From Flavobacteriaceae bacterium (GTDB lineage Bacteria > Bacteroidota > Bacteroidia > Flavobacteriales > Flavobacteriaceae), in NCBI GenBank assembly GCA_017852395.1, contig JAFMLE010000001.1:84475-148474 (forward strand): a DNA stretch of 64,000 bases, given 5' to 3'. Made by a program: the position numbers and the translations under genes. Under the pieces are notes generated by a model. It made no database searches and had not been told where the DNA came from. It saw only the letters and a list, made by a program, of their open reading frames with translations. This document shows positions 1 through 9,254 of this stretch, in pieces. How positions within the stretch are numbered: the stretch's first letter is position 1; each line of letters opens with the position of its first letter.

Positions 1-987
1 ATATCTTGCCAAAAGCATGGCGCCTACAATAAGCAATCCATACCAATAAGCACTTGGATCGCTAAGATTGCTTAAGCTGATCGAAAAACCAAAAAACAGA
101 AAGAAAAATGTGCGAACCAAAAAGGTCGATTCTGCGGTGAGTAGATGAAACGATTTGAGCTGTTCTTCGAGTTTTTCGGGCTTGACTCCTCTTAAAAAAT
201 AGGCAGGCAAAAAATAGGTGCTGTTACTCAAAATCAAACCAAAAATAAAAATGGTAACCAATGCGGGCAAATGGAGGTACTTGCCAATGGCATATACCAA
301 AACCAATAAGGCCAAGAGTAAGAAAAATTTTACGGGATGCACAATGCTTTTCATCAATTGAAAAAGCAAAAAGGTAATGCAAACTGAAATGACGATAATG
401 CCCAAAAGTTGTAAGCCCAAGTTGGTCAATGACGCAACGCCAATTAGGGGTGCTTGAGTTTCAAACTGTCGAATGGCATAACTGAATATTAGGATCCCAA
501 TGATGTCTGAAAATGTCGACTCATAAACCACAAATTCTTTTGTGTGTTTATCGAAGCCCGAGGCTGAGGGTATGGCAACTGCACTACTGATAATCGAAAG
601 TGGTATGGCGTGCAAGATTGCCGCTTCATAGGTGATTTCGAAAAACACATCCAGTAATTGTGAAATGATAACAATATTGGCCAATAGCAAAACAGCAGCT
701 GCTAAAAACCCCCGGATCATGATTCCCATTTTTTCTTTCGAAATTTCAAGCTCTAAAGCCCCTTCCAAAACAATCAGAATCAGTCCAACAGTTCCTAAAA
801 CTTTGATCAGGTCATCCAAAATCCCCCAAGGGGTAAAATTATAAAACTCCAAAACGGCACGAGTAATCATGCCGGTGAGCATCAAAAGTATCACAGAAGG
901 GAATTTGGTTTTTCGTGCAAAGGAATCAAAGAGGTATGAAAACACGACCAAGAGCGAAAAAATGATCAAGATTAGGGTGGCGTCCAT
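1..987 (-). CDS. Cation/proton antiporter (Na+/H+ exchanger family), partial
   Basis: This gene is open to the window edge, so only the first 329 codons are visible and the ORF track omits it. The translation is a chain of hydrophobic segments, beginning MDATLILIIFSLLVVFSYLF, with features of CPA-type antiporters: an early helix with KFPSVILLMLTGM, a segment GLILIVLEGALEL, and an AIPLSIISSAVAIPS helix. It would exchange protons for Na+ or K+ across the inner membrane. The start is the ATG at 987, 39 bp downstream of hemF on the same strand, so it may be the last gene of the hem run. No other ion-handling gene is nearby. The family is clear; the ion is not. Confidence 0.85.
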   Translation of the reverse strand, partial: MDATLILIIFSLLVVFSYLFDSFARKTKFPSVILLMLTGMITRAVLEFYNFTPWGILDDLIKVLGTVGLILIVLEGALELEISKEKMGIMIRGFLAAAVLLLANIVIISQLLDVFFEITYEAAILHAIPLSIISSAVAIPSASGFDKHTKEFVVYESTFSDIIGILIFSYAIRQFETQAPLIGVASLTNLGLQLLGIIVISVCITFLLFQLMKSIVHPVKFFLLLALLVLVYAIGKYLHLPALVTIFIFGLILSNSTYFLPAYFLRGVKPEKLEEQLKSFHLLTAESTFLVRTFFFLFFGFSISLSNLSDPSAYWYGLLIVGAMLLARY

Positions 988-1026
988 CGGGTATTAATTT
1001 TAATGAAGGTACTTATTTATCTAGAA

Positions 1027-1929
1027 CTATATCCAGTTGCGGGGATTTTTTAATACGTCAATCAAGCGTGCTTCCTGGGAGTTCAAACGAGGTTGGTGAT
1101 CGTATGCCCATTGCACTTTTGGGGGCAGGCTCATCAAAATACTTTCGATACGACCATTGGTTTTAAGCCCAAAAAGGGTGCCTTTGTCATGGATGAGATT
1201 AAACTCTACATAGCGGCCTCTCCGAATTTCTTGCCAATCTCTATGCGACGCATTGTACTCCAAGTTTTTTCGTCGCTCTACGATCGGGAGATAGGCGTCC
1301 AAAAACACATCGCCAATACCTGTGGTAAAATCATACCATTGTTGGGCTGTTTTTTCTGTATTGGGGCGCAAATAGTCAAAGAACAACCCACCTATTCCTC
1401 GTGCTTCGCCTCGGTGGCTGTTCCAAAAATAGGTGTCACAACGTTCTTTGTAAGTTGTGTAAAACGAGGGGTCATGCTGGTCGCAAGCGGTTTTGCACAC
1501 CTGATGAAAGTGTTGCGCGTCTTCGTCAAAAAGATAATATGGGGTTAGGTCTAACCCTCCTCCGAACCATTGATCTTGTATGTTGCCTTGCGCATCATAA
1601 AGCTCAAAATACCTAAAATTGGCATGGGTTGTCGGGACCATAGGGTTTTTGGGGTGCAATACCAAACTGAGACCACAGGCATAAAATTGAGCTTCTCCCA
1701 CGCCAAAATAGTCTTGCATGCTTTTAGGTAGTGGTCCGTGAACCCCTGATATATTGACACCTCCTTTTTCAAACACGGTACCGTTTTGGATCACTCGTGT
1801 TTTTCCACCACCCCCTTCTGGTCGACTCCATTGATCTTCAATAAATTTTACTGACCCATCGAGGTTCTCCAGCGCAGTGGTGATTTGGTCTTGTAGGGTG
1901 TTGATGTATTTAAAAAAGGAAGCTTTCAA
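1027..1929 (-). CDS. hemF: Oxygen-dependent coproporphyrinogen III oxidase
   Basis: HemF uses O2 to decarboxylate two propionates of coproporphyrinogen III to vinyl groups, giving protoporphyrinogen IX in the cytoplasm. The 300-residue length is normal. Family motifs are visible: RPEGGGGKTRVI near residue 36, GGVNISGVHG near 56, WFGGGLDLTPYY near 121, HRGEARGIGG near 173 and GLKTNGRIESILMSLPP near the C-terminus. The start codon is TTG: it gives MKASFFKYINTLQ, which fits the family N-terminus, and no ATG is available nearby. It is the last hem gene of the minus-strand run, 13 bp after hemE. Use of HemF rather than only HemN fits aerobic growth. Confidence 0.96.
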   Translation of the reverse strand: MKASFFKYINTLQDQITTALENLDGSVKFIEDQWSRPEGGGGKTRVIQNGTVFEKGGVNISGVHGPLPKSMQDYFGVGEAQFYACGLSLVLHPKNPMVPTTHANFRYFELYDAQGNIQDQWFGGGLDLTPYYLFDEDAQHFHQVCKTACDQHDPSFYTTYKERCDTYFWNSHRGEARGIGGLFFDYLRPNTEKTAQQWYDFTTGIGDVFLDAYLPIVERRKNLEYNASHRDWQEIRRGRYVEFNLIHDKGTLFGLKTNGRIESILMSLPPKVQWAYDHQPRLNSQEARLIDVLKNPRNWI

Positions 1930-1942
1930 TTGGGTTTGGGAT

Positions 1943-2965
1943 TTAATAATATTCTTTTACGGCATCGACAAAGGCTTGTGCATGGGCTACCGGTATATTA
2001 GGTAAGATGCCATGCCCGAGATTAACAATATATCGGTCCTTGCCAAAGGCATTGATCATTTGATGAACATCGGTACGTATTTGAGAAGTGGGGGATAACA
2101 ATTTTGCGGGGTCATAGTTGCCTTGAAGAGTGATTGCACCACCACTGAGATAACGTGCATTTTGAGCGGAGCATGTCCAGTCAATTCCGAGCGCTGCAGC
2201 ACCTGATTGACTCATTTCACGAAGTGCGAACCAACAGCCTTTGCCAAAAACAATTACGGGAATTTCCGTTCTTAGGGCTGTTACAATTTGTTGGAGGTAT
2301 TGCCAAGAAAACGTTTGATAGTCGTCTGGACCCAGAAGACCTCCCCAGGAGTCAAAAAGCTGAACGGCATCTACTCCGGTTGCCACTTTGGCCTTGAGGT
2401 AGGCGATGGTAGTGTCTGTAATTTTTTGAAGTAAGCGGTGGGCCAACTCGGGTTGAGAAAAACAAAAAGCTTTGGCCTTATCAAAGGTTTTTGATCCACT
2501 ACCTTGGACGGCATAGCACAACAGTGTCCATGGCGATCCCGCAAAGCCAATCAGCGGCACCCGGTTGTCCAACAGTCCTTTGCTTTGGATGATGGCTTGT
2601 AGCACATAATTGAGTCGGTCTTCTACATCGGGTACCAAAACGCGATCTACATCTTTTGCTGTTGCTATGGGGTTGGGAATCCATGGCCCAACATCAGATT
2701 TCATCTCTACAGGAATGTCCATGGCTTGGAGGACCACCAATATATCGCTAAATAGTATGGCGGCATCGGTGCCAATTTGATCAATTGGCATAACGGTGAT
2801 TTCTGCAGCAAGCTCGGGTGTTTGACAGCGTGTAAAGAAATCATACTGGGCTTTTAGCCGCATGAAATCTGGAAGGTATCGTCCGGCCTGTCGCATCATC
2901 CAAACAGGTGGACGGGTTACCGTTTGTCCTTTTAGGGCTTTTAAGAATAGGTCATTTTTGATCAT
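1943..2965 (-). CDS. hemE: Uroporphyrinogen decarboxylase
   Basis: HemE removes the four acetate carboxyls of uroporphyrinogen III to give coproporphyrinogen III; it needs no cofactor. The protein has 340 residues, as expected. The N-terminal signature [15 protein letters not shown] (about residues 18-32) is present, with the arginines that bind substrate carboxylates, followed by ILFSDILV with the catalytic aspartate, GFAGSPWTL near 139, and a C-terminal NLGHGILPN motif. The ATG at 2965 lies inside the end of hemD (14-bp overlap), which suggests translational coupling. Confidence 0.97.
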   Translation of the reverse strand: MIKNDLFLKALKGQTVTRPPVWMMRQAGRYLPDFMRLKAQYDFFTRCQTPELAAEITVMPIDQIGTDAAILFSDILVVLQAMDIPVEMKSDVGPWIPNPIATAKDVDRVLVPDVEDRLNYVLQAIIQSKGLLDNRVPLIGFAGSPWTLLCYAVQGSGSKTFDKAKAFCFSQPELAHRLLQKITDTTIAYLKAKVATGVDAVQLFDSWGGLLGPDDYQTFSWQYLQQIVTALRTEIPVIVFGKGCWFALREMSQSGAAALGIDWTCSAQNARYLSGGAITLQGNYDPAKLLSPTSQIRTDVHQMINAFGKDRYIVNLGHGILPNIPVAHAQAFVDAVKEYY

Positions 2966-3617
2966 TCAAATAGTTTTTTAATTCGATTAATAGGTAGGCT
3001 GCTTCGGGCCTTTTTGCAATTCTGATTTGATCGGTATGTTTTCTTGCTTCAGCAGCTGTGGTATCTCCCAAACAAAAAGCAGTTTTGTTCTCAAAATCAT
3101 TATTTTGAACAAAACTTTTTACGGCCGATGGGCTGTAAAAAACGACACCTTCAAAAGGGTTTGTAAATGTTTTGGGTTGTAGTTCGGTGTCGTATAGAAT
3201 GTGCAGATCTAATTTAATATTGTGTTGTTTTAGATGGGTTTCAATTTCGGGCCTTCTAAGCGTTCCACAAAAAAACGAAAAAGCCTCATTTTTGTGGTTT
3301 TTTACTATAAAATTGGCCAAATCGGCCGCATTTTGAGCAATTTTGACCACTTTTTGATTGTTTTTTGAAAAAACTGCTGCGGTTTTTTTTCCGACACAAA
3401 ACAATTTTTTATTTCTTAAAGTGGCTAAGCCGTCGGGTAATTTTGCGGCTAATTTTGCGGCAAATGAACTGGTAAATATCCAATTTGGGGAGGTGTTTTG
3501 TAGTGTGTAGCCCAGCGCTTTTTTTCGAATAAAGGGGTATTCGACAACCGCACATCCTAGATTGAGCAATCGCGACCTAAAATCAGGGTCAATATTTTTG
3601 GTTACGAGTAATTGCAT
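2952..3617 (-). CDS. hemD: Uroporphyrinogen-III synthase
   Basis: HemD cyclises hydroxymethylbilane with inversion of ring D to give uroporphyrinogen III. The family is weakly conserved, so the call rests on length (221 residues), the two-lobed pattern with a [14 protein letters not shown] segment in the first half and [13 protein letters not shown] in the second (the usual SP-S-V motif), and its place between hemC and hemE. The start codon ATG at 3617 abuts the hemC stop codon with no gap, and its end overlaps hemE by 14 bp. Codon use is more AT-rich than in hemE and hemF, common for this fast-evolving gene. Confidence 0.92.
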   Translation of the reverse strand: MQLLVTKNIDPDFRSRLLNLGCAVVEYPFIRKKALGYTLQNTSPNWIFTSSFAAKLAAKLPDGLATLRNKKLFCVGKKTAAVFSKNNQKVVKIAQNAADLANFIVKNHKNEAFSFFCGTLRRPEIETHLKQHNIKLDLHILYDTELQPKTFTNPFEGVVFYSPSAVKSFVQNNDFENKTAFCLGDTTAAEARKHTDQIRIAKRPEAAYLLIELKNYLNDQK

Positions 3618-4529
3618 TTAATTTTTAATGGTTTTTAGTATCGCTTTCCCTCCTTGTGATAAAATGGTTTTGGCTAGCGTTTTGCCAAGTGTGTCTGCTG
3701 CGGTGATGCTGCCGGTGATTTCGGCTTCTACTGCTGTGCTCCCGTCGATTGCATAAACGCCCCCTTTTAGGTTGATGGATTGCTTGTCGATGGTGGCTAG
3801 TGCACCAACGGGTGCAGAGCACCCCCCTTGTAGGGCGCGCATCAAGCTGCGTTCTGCTGTGATACAGGCTTGAGTTTTAGAACAATTTATAGCCGCTAAT
3901 GCATCAATAATTTCATGGTCATTATTACGAAGACAAATTCCGATGGCCCCTTGTGCAGGTGCTGGAAGCATCCAATCTAGAATTTGATAGGGCTGGTTTT
4001 TGAGTAAATCGAGACGATCGAGACCAGCATGTGCAAATAGGGCGCCTTCCCAATTTGAGGCTTGTAGTTTTTGCAACCGTGTTTGTACGTTGCCACGCAA
4101 ATTGGCGCAGGTATATTTTGGATAACGGCGAAGCCATTGTGCTTGCCTTCTAAGGCTGCTGGTGGCAATGCTGCCCTTTTGGGGCAGTTGTTTTTGATCG
4201 TTTTTTAGGACAATAATATCTCTAGGGTCTCCGCGCTCTAGGGTTGCGCCCAAAAGGATTCCTTCTGGGAGTTGGGTTGGTACATCTTTGAGGCTGTGTA
4301 CCGCAAGATCTATGTGATGATTGAGCAGGGCAGTGTCGAGCGCTTTTGTAAAGATTCCTTGAACCCCCATTTCGTATAGTGGCTGCACGAGGTCTTGATC
4401 TCCTGCACTGTCAATGGGTACAATAATTGATTGGTGGCCTTGTTTGGCAAGGAGGCTTTGAGCGCTATGGGCTTGCCAGAGTGCCAATTTGCTCTTTCGG
4501 GTTCCGATTCGAAGGGTTTTAGAGCGCAT
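3618..4529 (-). CDS. hemC: Hydroxymethylbilane synthase (porphobilinogen deaminase)
   Basis: HemC polymerises four porphobilinogens on a dipyrromethane cofactor. Visible motifs are RIGTRKSKLALWQA at the N-terminus, the DLAVHSLKDVP segment with the catalytic aspartate region, TSSLRRQAQ, NLRGNVQTRL, and ALQGGCSAPVGA, whose cysteine carries the cofactor. The track begins at a GTG at 4535, but I prefer the ATG two codons in (MRSKTLRIGTRKS, 303 residues). That start lies within the hemA end, an 11-bp overlap. hemD follows without spacing, so all five hem genes are probably one transcript. Confidence 0.96.
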   Translation of the reverse strand: MRSKTLRIGTRKSKLALWQAHSAQSLLAKQGHQSIIVPIDSAGDQDLVQPLYEMGVQGIFTKALDTALLNHHIDLAVHSLKDVPTQLPEGILLGATLERGDPRDIIVLKNDQKQLPQKGSIATSSLRRQAQWLRRYPKYTCANLRGNVQTRLQKLQASNWEGALFAHAGLDRLDLLKNQPYQILDWMLPAPAQGAIGICLRNNDHEIIDALAAINCSKTQACITAERSLMRALQGGCSAPVGALATIDKQSINLKGGVYAIDGSTAVEAEITGSITAADTLGKTLAKTILSQGGKAILKTIKN

Positions 4530-5730
4530 CTGCACGTATTTCTAATTCAAAAATATGTGTTAGCAATTTGGTTGCAGTGGCTGCTTCTTCGGGATTTTCT
4601 TTTAAGAAGGTGGCAATCTGCCCGGTGATTTTATTGATGTCGGTGGTGTTATTGGTGGGCCCATTGTTATTGGCAGAAGTGTTCCATTTTTCTTTAATGG
4701 CTTTAAGCAAGGGGGCGTGTTTGCGATGGGCTAACCAATCTTTAAAATCCGTTTCAATTTCTTCTATTATTTGAAGTGCATAGGGGATATGCTGTTTTCT
4801 TTTTTGAAGTGTAGCGTCTGTGATTTTGGACAGTTCGTCAAGATGGACCAGTGTCACTTGATTGTGTTCGGCCACCTGTTGTTCTACGTTTTTAGGAACC
4901 GAAAGGTCTAAAATCCATTGGGGTTTGTGATTGAAAATCATCGATTTACTTATTGTTGGCGTCGGAGCTCCTGTTGCTACAATTACAACATCTGCTTTTT
5001 GCAATTCTAAAGTAAGGTCCCCATAGGGTTTTACATCTAATTGAAATTTACCTGCGATTTGTTCTGCCTTGGCACTGGTTCGATTGATTAGTGTGATGAA
5101 TTTGTTTGTGGTGTGTTTTACCAAATTTTCACAGGTATTTCTTCCGATTTTTCCGGTACCAAAAAGTAAAATTCTCTTGCGGTCAATGTCTGGTATGTTA
5201 TTGAGGATATATTGAACGGATGCAAACGAGACTGAGGTTGCTCCTGTGGAGATTTCGGTTTCTGTTTTGATGCGCTTACTTGCTTGTATGATTGCATTGA
5301 CCAGTCGTTCACTATACCCATTGGTCATTGCTCGTTTTTTGGAGGTATAAAAGCTTTTTTTAAGTTGACTAATGACTTCAAAATCACCCAAAATTTGACT
5401 GTCAAGACCTGTACCCACTCTAAAAACATGTCGAAAAGCTTCTGCATCTTCATAACAGTATCCCAATTGATCTAGAAGCAGTTCTAGTTTGGGGATTTGT
5501 CGGCACAATAATTTTTTGAAAAAAACAGGGGTTTCTCCCCAGCCATACAATTCGGTTCTGTTGCAGGTGTTGATAACAAGCAAATCCTTTACCCCTTTTT
5601 GTTTGGCTTCTTCTAGAAGTTCTTCAATTTGATGATTATCCAAGGCAAAAAATCCTCGGGTTTGTGCATCAGCTGTTTTGTAGCTAATTCCTACGGAAAT
5701 AAATTTTTTTGGAGCAACAATCACATTCAT
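4519..5730 (-). CDS. hemA: Glutamyl-tRNA reductase
   Basis: HemA reduces glutamyl-tRNA(Glu) with NADPH to glutamate-1-semialdehyde, the committed step of C5-pathway tetrapyrrole synthesis. The catalytic cysteine is in NTCNRTELYG (Cys56 from the chosen start), a GTGKIGRNT nucleotide-binding loop sits near residue 190, and a helical C-terminal dimerisation domain follows. The ORF track starts at a TTG three codons earlier; the ATG at 5730 is more likely. It is the first gene of the minus-strand hem run and is divergent from the AraC regulator across a 194-bp region. hemL and hemB are not in this window. Confidence 0.95.
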   Translation of the reverse strand: MNVIVAPKKFISVGISYKTADAQTRGFFALDNHQIEELLEEAKQKGVKDLLVINTCNRTELYGWGETPVFFKKLLCRQIPKLELLLDQLGYCYEDAEAFRHVFRVGTGLDSQILGDFEVISQLKKSFYTSKKRAMTNGYSERLVNAIIQASKRIKTETEISTGATSVSFASVQYILNNIPDIDRKRILLFGTGKIGRNTCENLVKHTTNKFITLINRTSAKAEQIAGKFQLDVKPYGDLTLELQKADVVIVATGAPTPTISKSMIFNHKPQWILDLSVPKNVEQQVAEHNQVTLVHLDELSKITDATLQKRKQHIPYALQIIEEIETDFKDWLAHRKHAPLLKAIKEKWNTSANNNGPTNNTTDINKITGQIATFLKENPEEAATATKLLTHIFELEIRADAL

Positions 5731-5849
5731 CGGCGTCAAAAACAGCTCAAAAGTAGGAGGAGATGCTGATAAAAAATAACGCCAAAGGGACTTTTAATAT
5801 CAAAATATGGATTTATGCAAAGGATGGGATACATTTTTGACAAATGTAG

Positions 5850-5857
5850 TATTTTTG
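5850..5857 (+). promoter_or_regulatory. Candidate -7 box upstream of the AraC regulator and hemH
   Basis: TATTTTTG fits the Bacteroidota -7 consensus TAnnTTTG and lies 67 nt before the regulator's ATG. A good -33 TTTG at the usual 19-21 bp spacing is not obvious. The remainder of the 194-bp region between hemA and the regulator is AT-rich with no other structure that I could support. Confidence 0.4.
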
Positions 5858-5924
5858 CACCTTAGAAAGCTTTTGAAAGGACATCAATTTAGATTTATTC
5901 TAAATAACAAAATTGATTTAGTTT

Positions 5925-6803
5925 ATGGAAAATAACGCTAAAAGAACTTTTTGGGAACACAAAATTGAGCCCGGTTTTGAAGTGCTTTTAATGCAGCACG
6001 ATGGAAGCGAAGTTGCAACAGTACAACGATCAGTAAATCAAGAAGTTATCCAGTTTCATTTTTGTCTAAAAGGGCGTGGAGATTTGCAATACAATTCGGG
6101 GTCGTATACTTTTTCTGTCAATGAAAACCATGTGGTATTGCTCTACAATCCTCAAAAATTGTTGCCAATTCATCTAAATTTATCTCCGGACACTTGGATG
6201 GTAAGTGTGATTGTACCGATCAAAAAGTTTCATAGTTTGTTTTCCAATGACGCTGCTCATATTAGTTTTTTGAGTCCAGAAAACAACACGCAAAAGTTTT
6301 ATGACGACCGTTTTTTTAATCCAGCAACAGCGGTTGTTTTGAGCCAGTTGCTTCAGTCAAAAGTCAATGATAGTGTCCGTGCACTATATCTTAAAGCTAA
6401 AATCTATGAGTTATTTAGTCTGTATTTTGACACCAATACGGCAGATTTAGAACAATGTCCATTTCTCGAAAATGAAGACCAAGTGCGGCGCATTCGTAGG
6501 GCCAAAAGTTTGCTTTTGGAACAAATGGTAGAACCTCCGACGCTACAAGAACTGGCCAACTATGTTGGCATCAATATCAAGAAGCTCAAAGAAGGATTTA
6601 AGCAACTCTATGGTCAAACGGTTTATGGTTTTTTGTTGGAACACAAAATGAATGAAGCCCAACGCTTGTTGGCTTCTCAACAATACAATGTCAATGAAGT
6701 GGGCTTGTATTTGGGGTATAGTACCTCCAGTCATTTTATTGCCGCTTTTAAAAAGAAATTTGGAACTACCCCCAAAAAATATTTAATGTCATTATCTTCG
6801 TAA
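5925..6803 (+). CDS. AraC-family transcriptional regulator
   Basis: A 292-residue protein with a divergent N-terminal sensing region (cupin-like beta strands such as VIQFHFCLKGRGDLQYN) and a C-terminal AraC DNA-binding domain with two helix-turn-helix units. The first is TLQELANYVGINIKKLKEGF (about residues 205-224) and the second includes VNEVGLYLGYSTSSHFIAAFKKKFG ahead of the TPKKY end. The layout resembles PchR-type regulators that sense iron or siderophore-related ligands, but the ligand is unknown. Only 9 bp separate its stop from hemH, so the two are probably co-transcribed, and control of haem or iron genes is a reasonable inference. Confidence 0.9.
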   Translation: MENNAKRTFWEHKIEPGFEVLLMQHDGSEVATVQRSVNQEVIQFHFCLKGRGDLQYNSGSYTFSVNENHVVLLYNPQKLLPIHLNLSPDTWMVSVIVPIKKFHSLFSNDAAHISFLSPENNTQKFYDDRFFNPATAVVLSQLLQSKVNDSVRALYLKAKIYELFSLYFDTNTADLEQCPFLENEDQVRRIRRAKSLLLEQMVEPPTLQELANYVGINIKKLKEGFKQLYGQTVYGFLLEHKMNEAQRLLASQQYNVNEVGLYLGYSTSSHFIAAFKKKFGTTPKKYLMSLSS

Positions 6804-6812
6804 AAAAAGACT

Positions 6813-7850
6813 ATGAAAGGGGTTTTACTTGTAAACCTAGGCTCACCAGACAGTCCCGAGCCTAAGGATGTAAAAGTATATTTAGAAGAATTTTTGATGG
6901 ACGAGCGGGTGATTGATTTTCCCAAATGGGCACGTACCCTTTTGGTAAAAGGGATTATTCTTAATACCCGACCAAAGAAATCCGCCAAGGCGTACAGCAA
7001 AATTTGGTGGAAAGAAGGCTCTCCGCTTATCGTACTCACTGAAAAGTTGCGCACAGAAGTTCAGAAAAAAGTATCCGTGCCCGTAGCCATAGCCATGCGT
7101 TATGGCAATCCATCGCTCTATACTGGGCTAAAGAATTTGGCCGACCAAGGTGTAGATGAAGTACTTTTGGTGCCGTTGTATCCCCAATTTGCAATGGCCA
7201 CTACAGAAACAATTATTGTGTTGGCAGAAGAACTTCGAAATGCCCATTTTCCAGAGATGGATTTTACCATTTTGCCTCCTTTTTATAACCACAACGATTA
7301 TATTCGGGTGTTGAGCAATTCGATTCAAGACAGTCTAAAAGGGGTGGAGTGGGAGCATCTTATTTTTTCCTACCATGGAGTGCCCGAACGGCATATCAGA
7401 AAATCAGATATAACAAAGTCTCATTGCAAAATCAATGGGACGTGCTGTCAAACAGATTCGCCAGCACATCAATTTTGCTATCGCCATCAATGTTATAATA
7501 CCACAGCGGCCGTTGCAAAATATTTAGAATTGAAGCCCGAACAATTTACAACAACCTTCCAATCGCGTCTTGGCCTAGACCCTTGGTTGCAGCCCTATAC
7601 CGATAAAACGATTGCCCAAAAAGCCAAGCAAGGGGTTAAAAAAATGGCCATTGTTACACCTGCTTTTGTCTCTGATTGTTTAGAAACCCTAGAAGAGATA
7701 GGCATGGAAGCGGTAGAAGATTTTGAAGAAAACGGGGGTGAACACCTTCATGTAATTCCGTGTATCAACGACCGAGAAGACTGGGTATTGGTTATGAGCC
7801 GATGGATTGACCAGTGGGCATTGGCCCAAAAAGAAACGGTGGATGCCTAA
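6813..7850 (+). CDS. hemH: Ferrochelatase
   Basis: HemH inserts Fe2+ into protoporphyrin IX, the last step of protohaem synthesis, at the inner membrane. The protein has 345 residues and begins with the family hallmark GVLLVNLGSPDSP. The metal-inserting histidine is in LIFSYHGVPERH (about residues 183-194), and the partner glutamate in SDCLETLEEIGME near 295. Five cysteines fall in a short stretch after the histidine (HCKINGTCCQ, then FCYRHQC), which could hold an iron-sulfur cluster as in some bacterial ferrochelatases; this is inference. Its stop codon overlaps the start of the MATE gene. Confidence 0.97.
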   Translation: MKGVLLVNLGSPDSPEPKDVKVYLEEFLMDERVIDFPKWARTLLVKGIILNTRPKKSAKAYSKIWWKEGSPLIVLTEKLRTEVQKKVSVPVAIAMRYGNPSLYTGLKNLADQGVDEVLLVPLYPQFAMATTETIIVLAEELRNAHFPEMDFTILPPFYNHNDYIRVLSNSIQDSLKGVEWEHLIFSYHGVPERHIRKSDITKSHCKINGTCCQTDSPAHQFCYRHQCYNTTAAVAKYLELKPEQFTTTFQSRLGLDPWLQPYTDKTIAQKAKQGVKKMAIVTPAFVSDCLETLEEIGMEAVEDFEENGGEHLHVIPCINDREDWVLVMSRWIDQWALAQKETVDA

Positions 7851-9195
7851 AGACCGAGCCGCAAAATTGGGGCAAATGCCCATCCCAAAGTTATTGATAC
7901 AACAGGCTGTGCCAGCTGCTATTGGGATTTTGGTAATGTCCCTCAACATTCTTATCGACACCGTATTTGTCGGACAGTGGATAGGCGCCAATGCCATTGC
8001 AGCCATCAACGTTGTATTGCCGGTTTCTTTTTTTATTGGAGCTCTAGGTATGGCCATTGGAATTGGAGGTAGTTCTGTGATTTCTCGCGCCCTAGGAAAC
8101 AAAAATCTCGATAAGGCGTTACTTACCTTTGGCAATCAATTGACTCTTACCCTTATTTTCACGGTTTCTTTTGTCATTTTGGGGTTGTATTTTATCGAAA
8201 CACTAATTCCACTTTTTGGAGGTAAAGGTGCCTTGTACGAGCCTGCAAAGATTTACTATACGATTGTATTGTACGGTGTACCCGTGCTGGGGTTTTGTAT
8301 GATGGGCAACAACGTGGTCCGTGCCGAAGGGAAGCCCCGATATGCGATGTATGCCATGATGTTACCCTCGATAAGCAACCTCAGTTTGGACATCCTTTTT
8401 ATATATATTTTTAATTGGGGAATGGCTGGCGCTGCCTGGGCAACTACAATTTCTTATGGCGTTTGTGCCCTGTATTTGGTTTATTTTTTTCGATCAAAAA
8501 ACTCCGAACTCCAGATCAGCTTTAAGCATTTTATCTTGGATCTCGGTATTGTTCGTCAAATTGGTGCCCTTGGGTCTGTGACCCTTGCCCGACAAGCAGT
8601 GGTTAGTGTCGTGGTGCTTTTGGTAAATACCATTCTCTACGATTTTGGCGGAGAGACCACAGTTGCAGTCTATGCAATTATAAGTAGAACACTCATGTTT
8701 GCGTTGTTTCCCGTATTGGGAATTACACAAGGATTTTTACCAATTGCAGGCTACAATTATGGTGCTCAAGACTATCAACGTGTTCGTGAAGTGATCAAAA
8801 CGGCATTGCTATACGCCACGACAATGGCTTGTATTATAAGCATGTTGATTTTTATTTTTACAGAATCTTTTGTCTCCATCTTTACCGATGATGCAGCCGT
8901 ACTAAATCAAACCCCCAATGCCCTGAGATGGGTGTTCGCCGCAACGCCAATAATAGGGATTCAACTGATCGGAGCCGCCTATTTTCAAGCCATCGGAAAA
9001 GCCCTGCCTGCCCTTTTGTTAACTCTTACACGACAAGGGTTTTTTCTCATTCCACTCATTTTTATCTTGCCGCCCTATTTTGGGGTCTTTGGCGTATGGA
9101 TTGCCTTCCCTATAGGAGAGTTTATTGCCACGTTGATTACGGGTTTTTATTTACTTAAAGAAATAAAAACCCAATTGGACACATCTTCGCACTAA
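7843..9195 (+). CDS. MATE-family efflux transporter
   Basis: A membrane protein of about 450 residues with 12 predicted hydrophobic segments in two homologous halves, typical of MATE exporters that expel cationic organic compounds using Na+ or H+ gradients. The N-terminal segment with LIDTVFVGQWIGANAIAA and the GIGGSSVISRALG loop are typical. The ORF track starts at a TTG at 7807 inside hemH; I choose the ATG at 7843, which overlaps the hemH stop by 8 bp, giving MPKDRAAKLGQMPIPKLL. ATG 7876 is a further option. Substrate unknown; co-expression with hemH could mean porphyrin or haem export, which is only a guess. Confidence 0.93.
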   Translation: MPKDRAAKLGQMPIPKLLIQQAVPAAIGILVMSLNILIDTVFVGQWIGANAIAAINVVLPVSFFIGALGMAIGIGGSSVISRALGNKNLDKALLTFGNQLTLTLIFTVSFVILGLYFIETLIPLFGGKGALYEPAKIYYTIVLYGVPVLGFCMMGNNVVRAEGKPRYAMYAMMLPSISNLSLDILFIYIFNWGMAGAAWATTISYGVCALYLVYFFRSKNSELQISFKHFILDLGIVRQIGALGSVTLARQAVVSVVVLLVNTILYDFGGETTVAVYAIISRTLMFALFPVLGITQGFLPIAGYNYGAQDYQRVREVIKTALLYATTMACIISMLIFIFTESFVSIFTDDAAVLNQTPNALRWVFAATPIIGIQLIGAAYFQAIGKALPALLLTLTRQGFFLIPLIFILPPYFGVFGVWIAFPIGEFIATLITGFYLLKEIKTQLDTSSH

Positions 9196-9254
9196 GAGGT
9201 TTTTCTTTCCCAAGTTTTTACGTACATTTTACCTTGATTTAAATAGACTTAAAC

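Noticed and set aside
1093-1548. 151-residue plus-strand ORF over hemF
   Set aside because: It is antisense to hemF, which has full family motifs; the predicted protein has no recognisable features.
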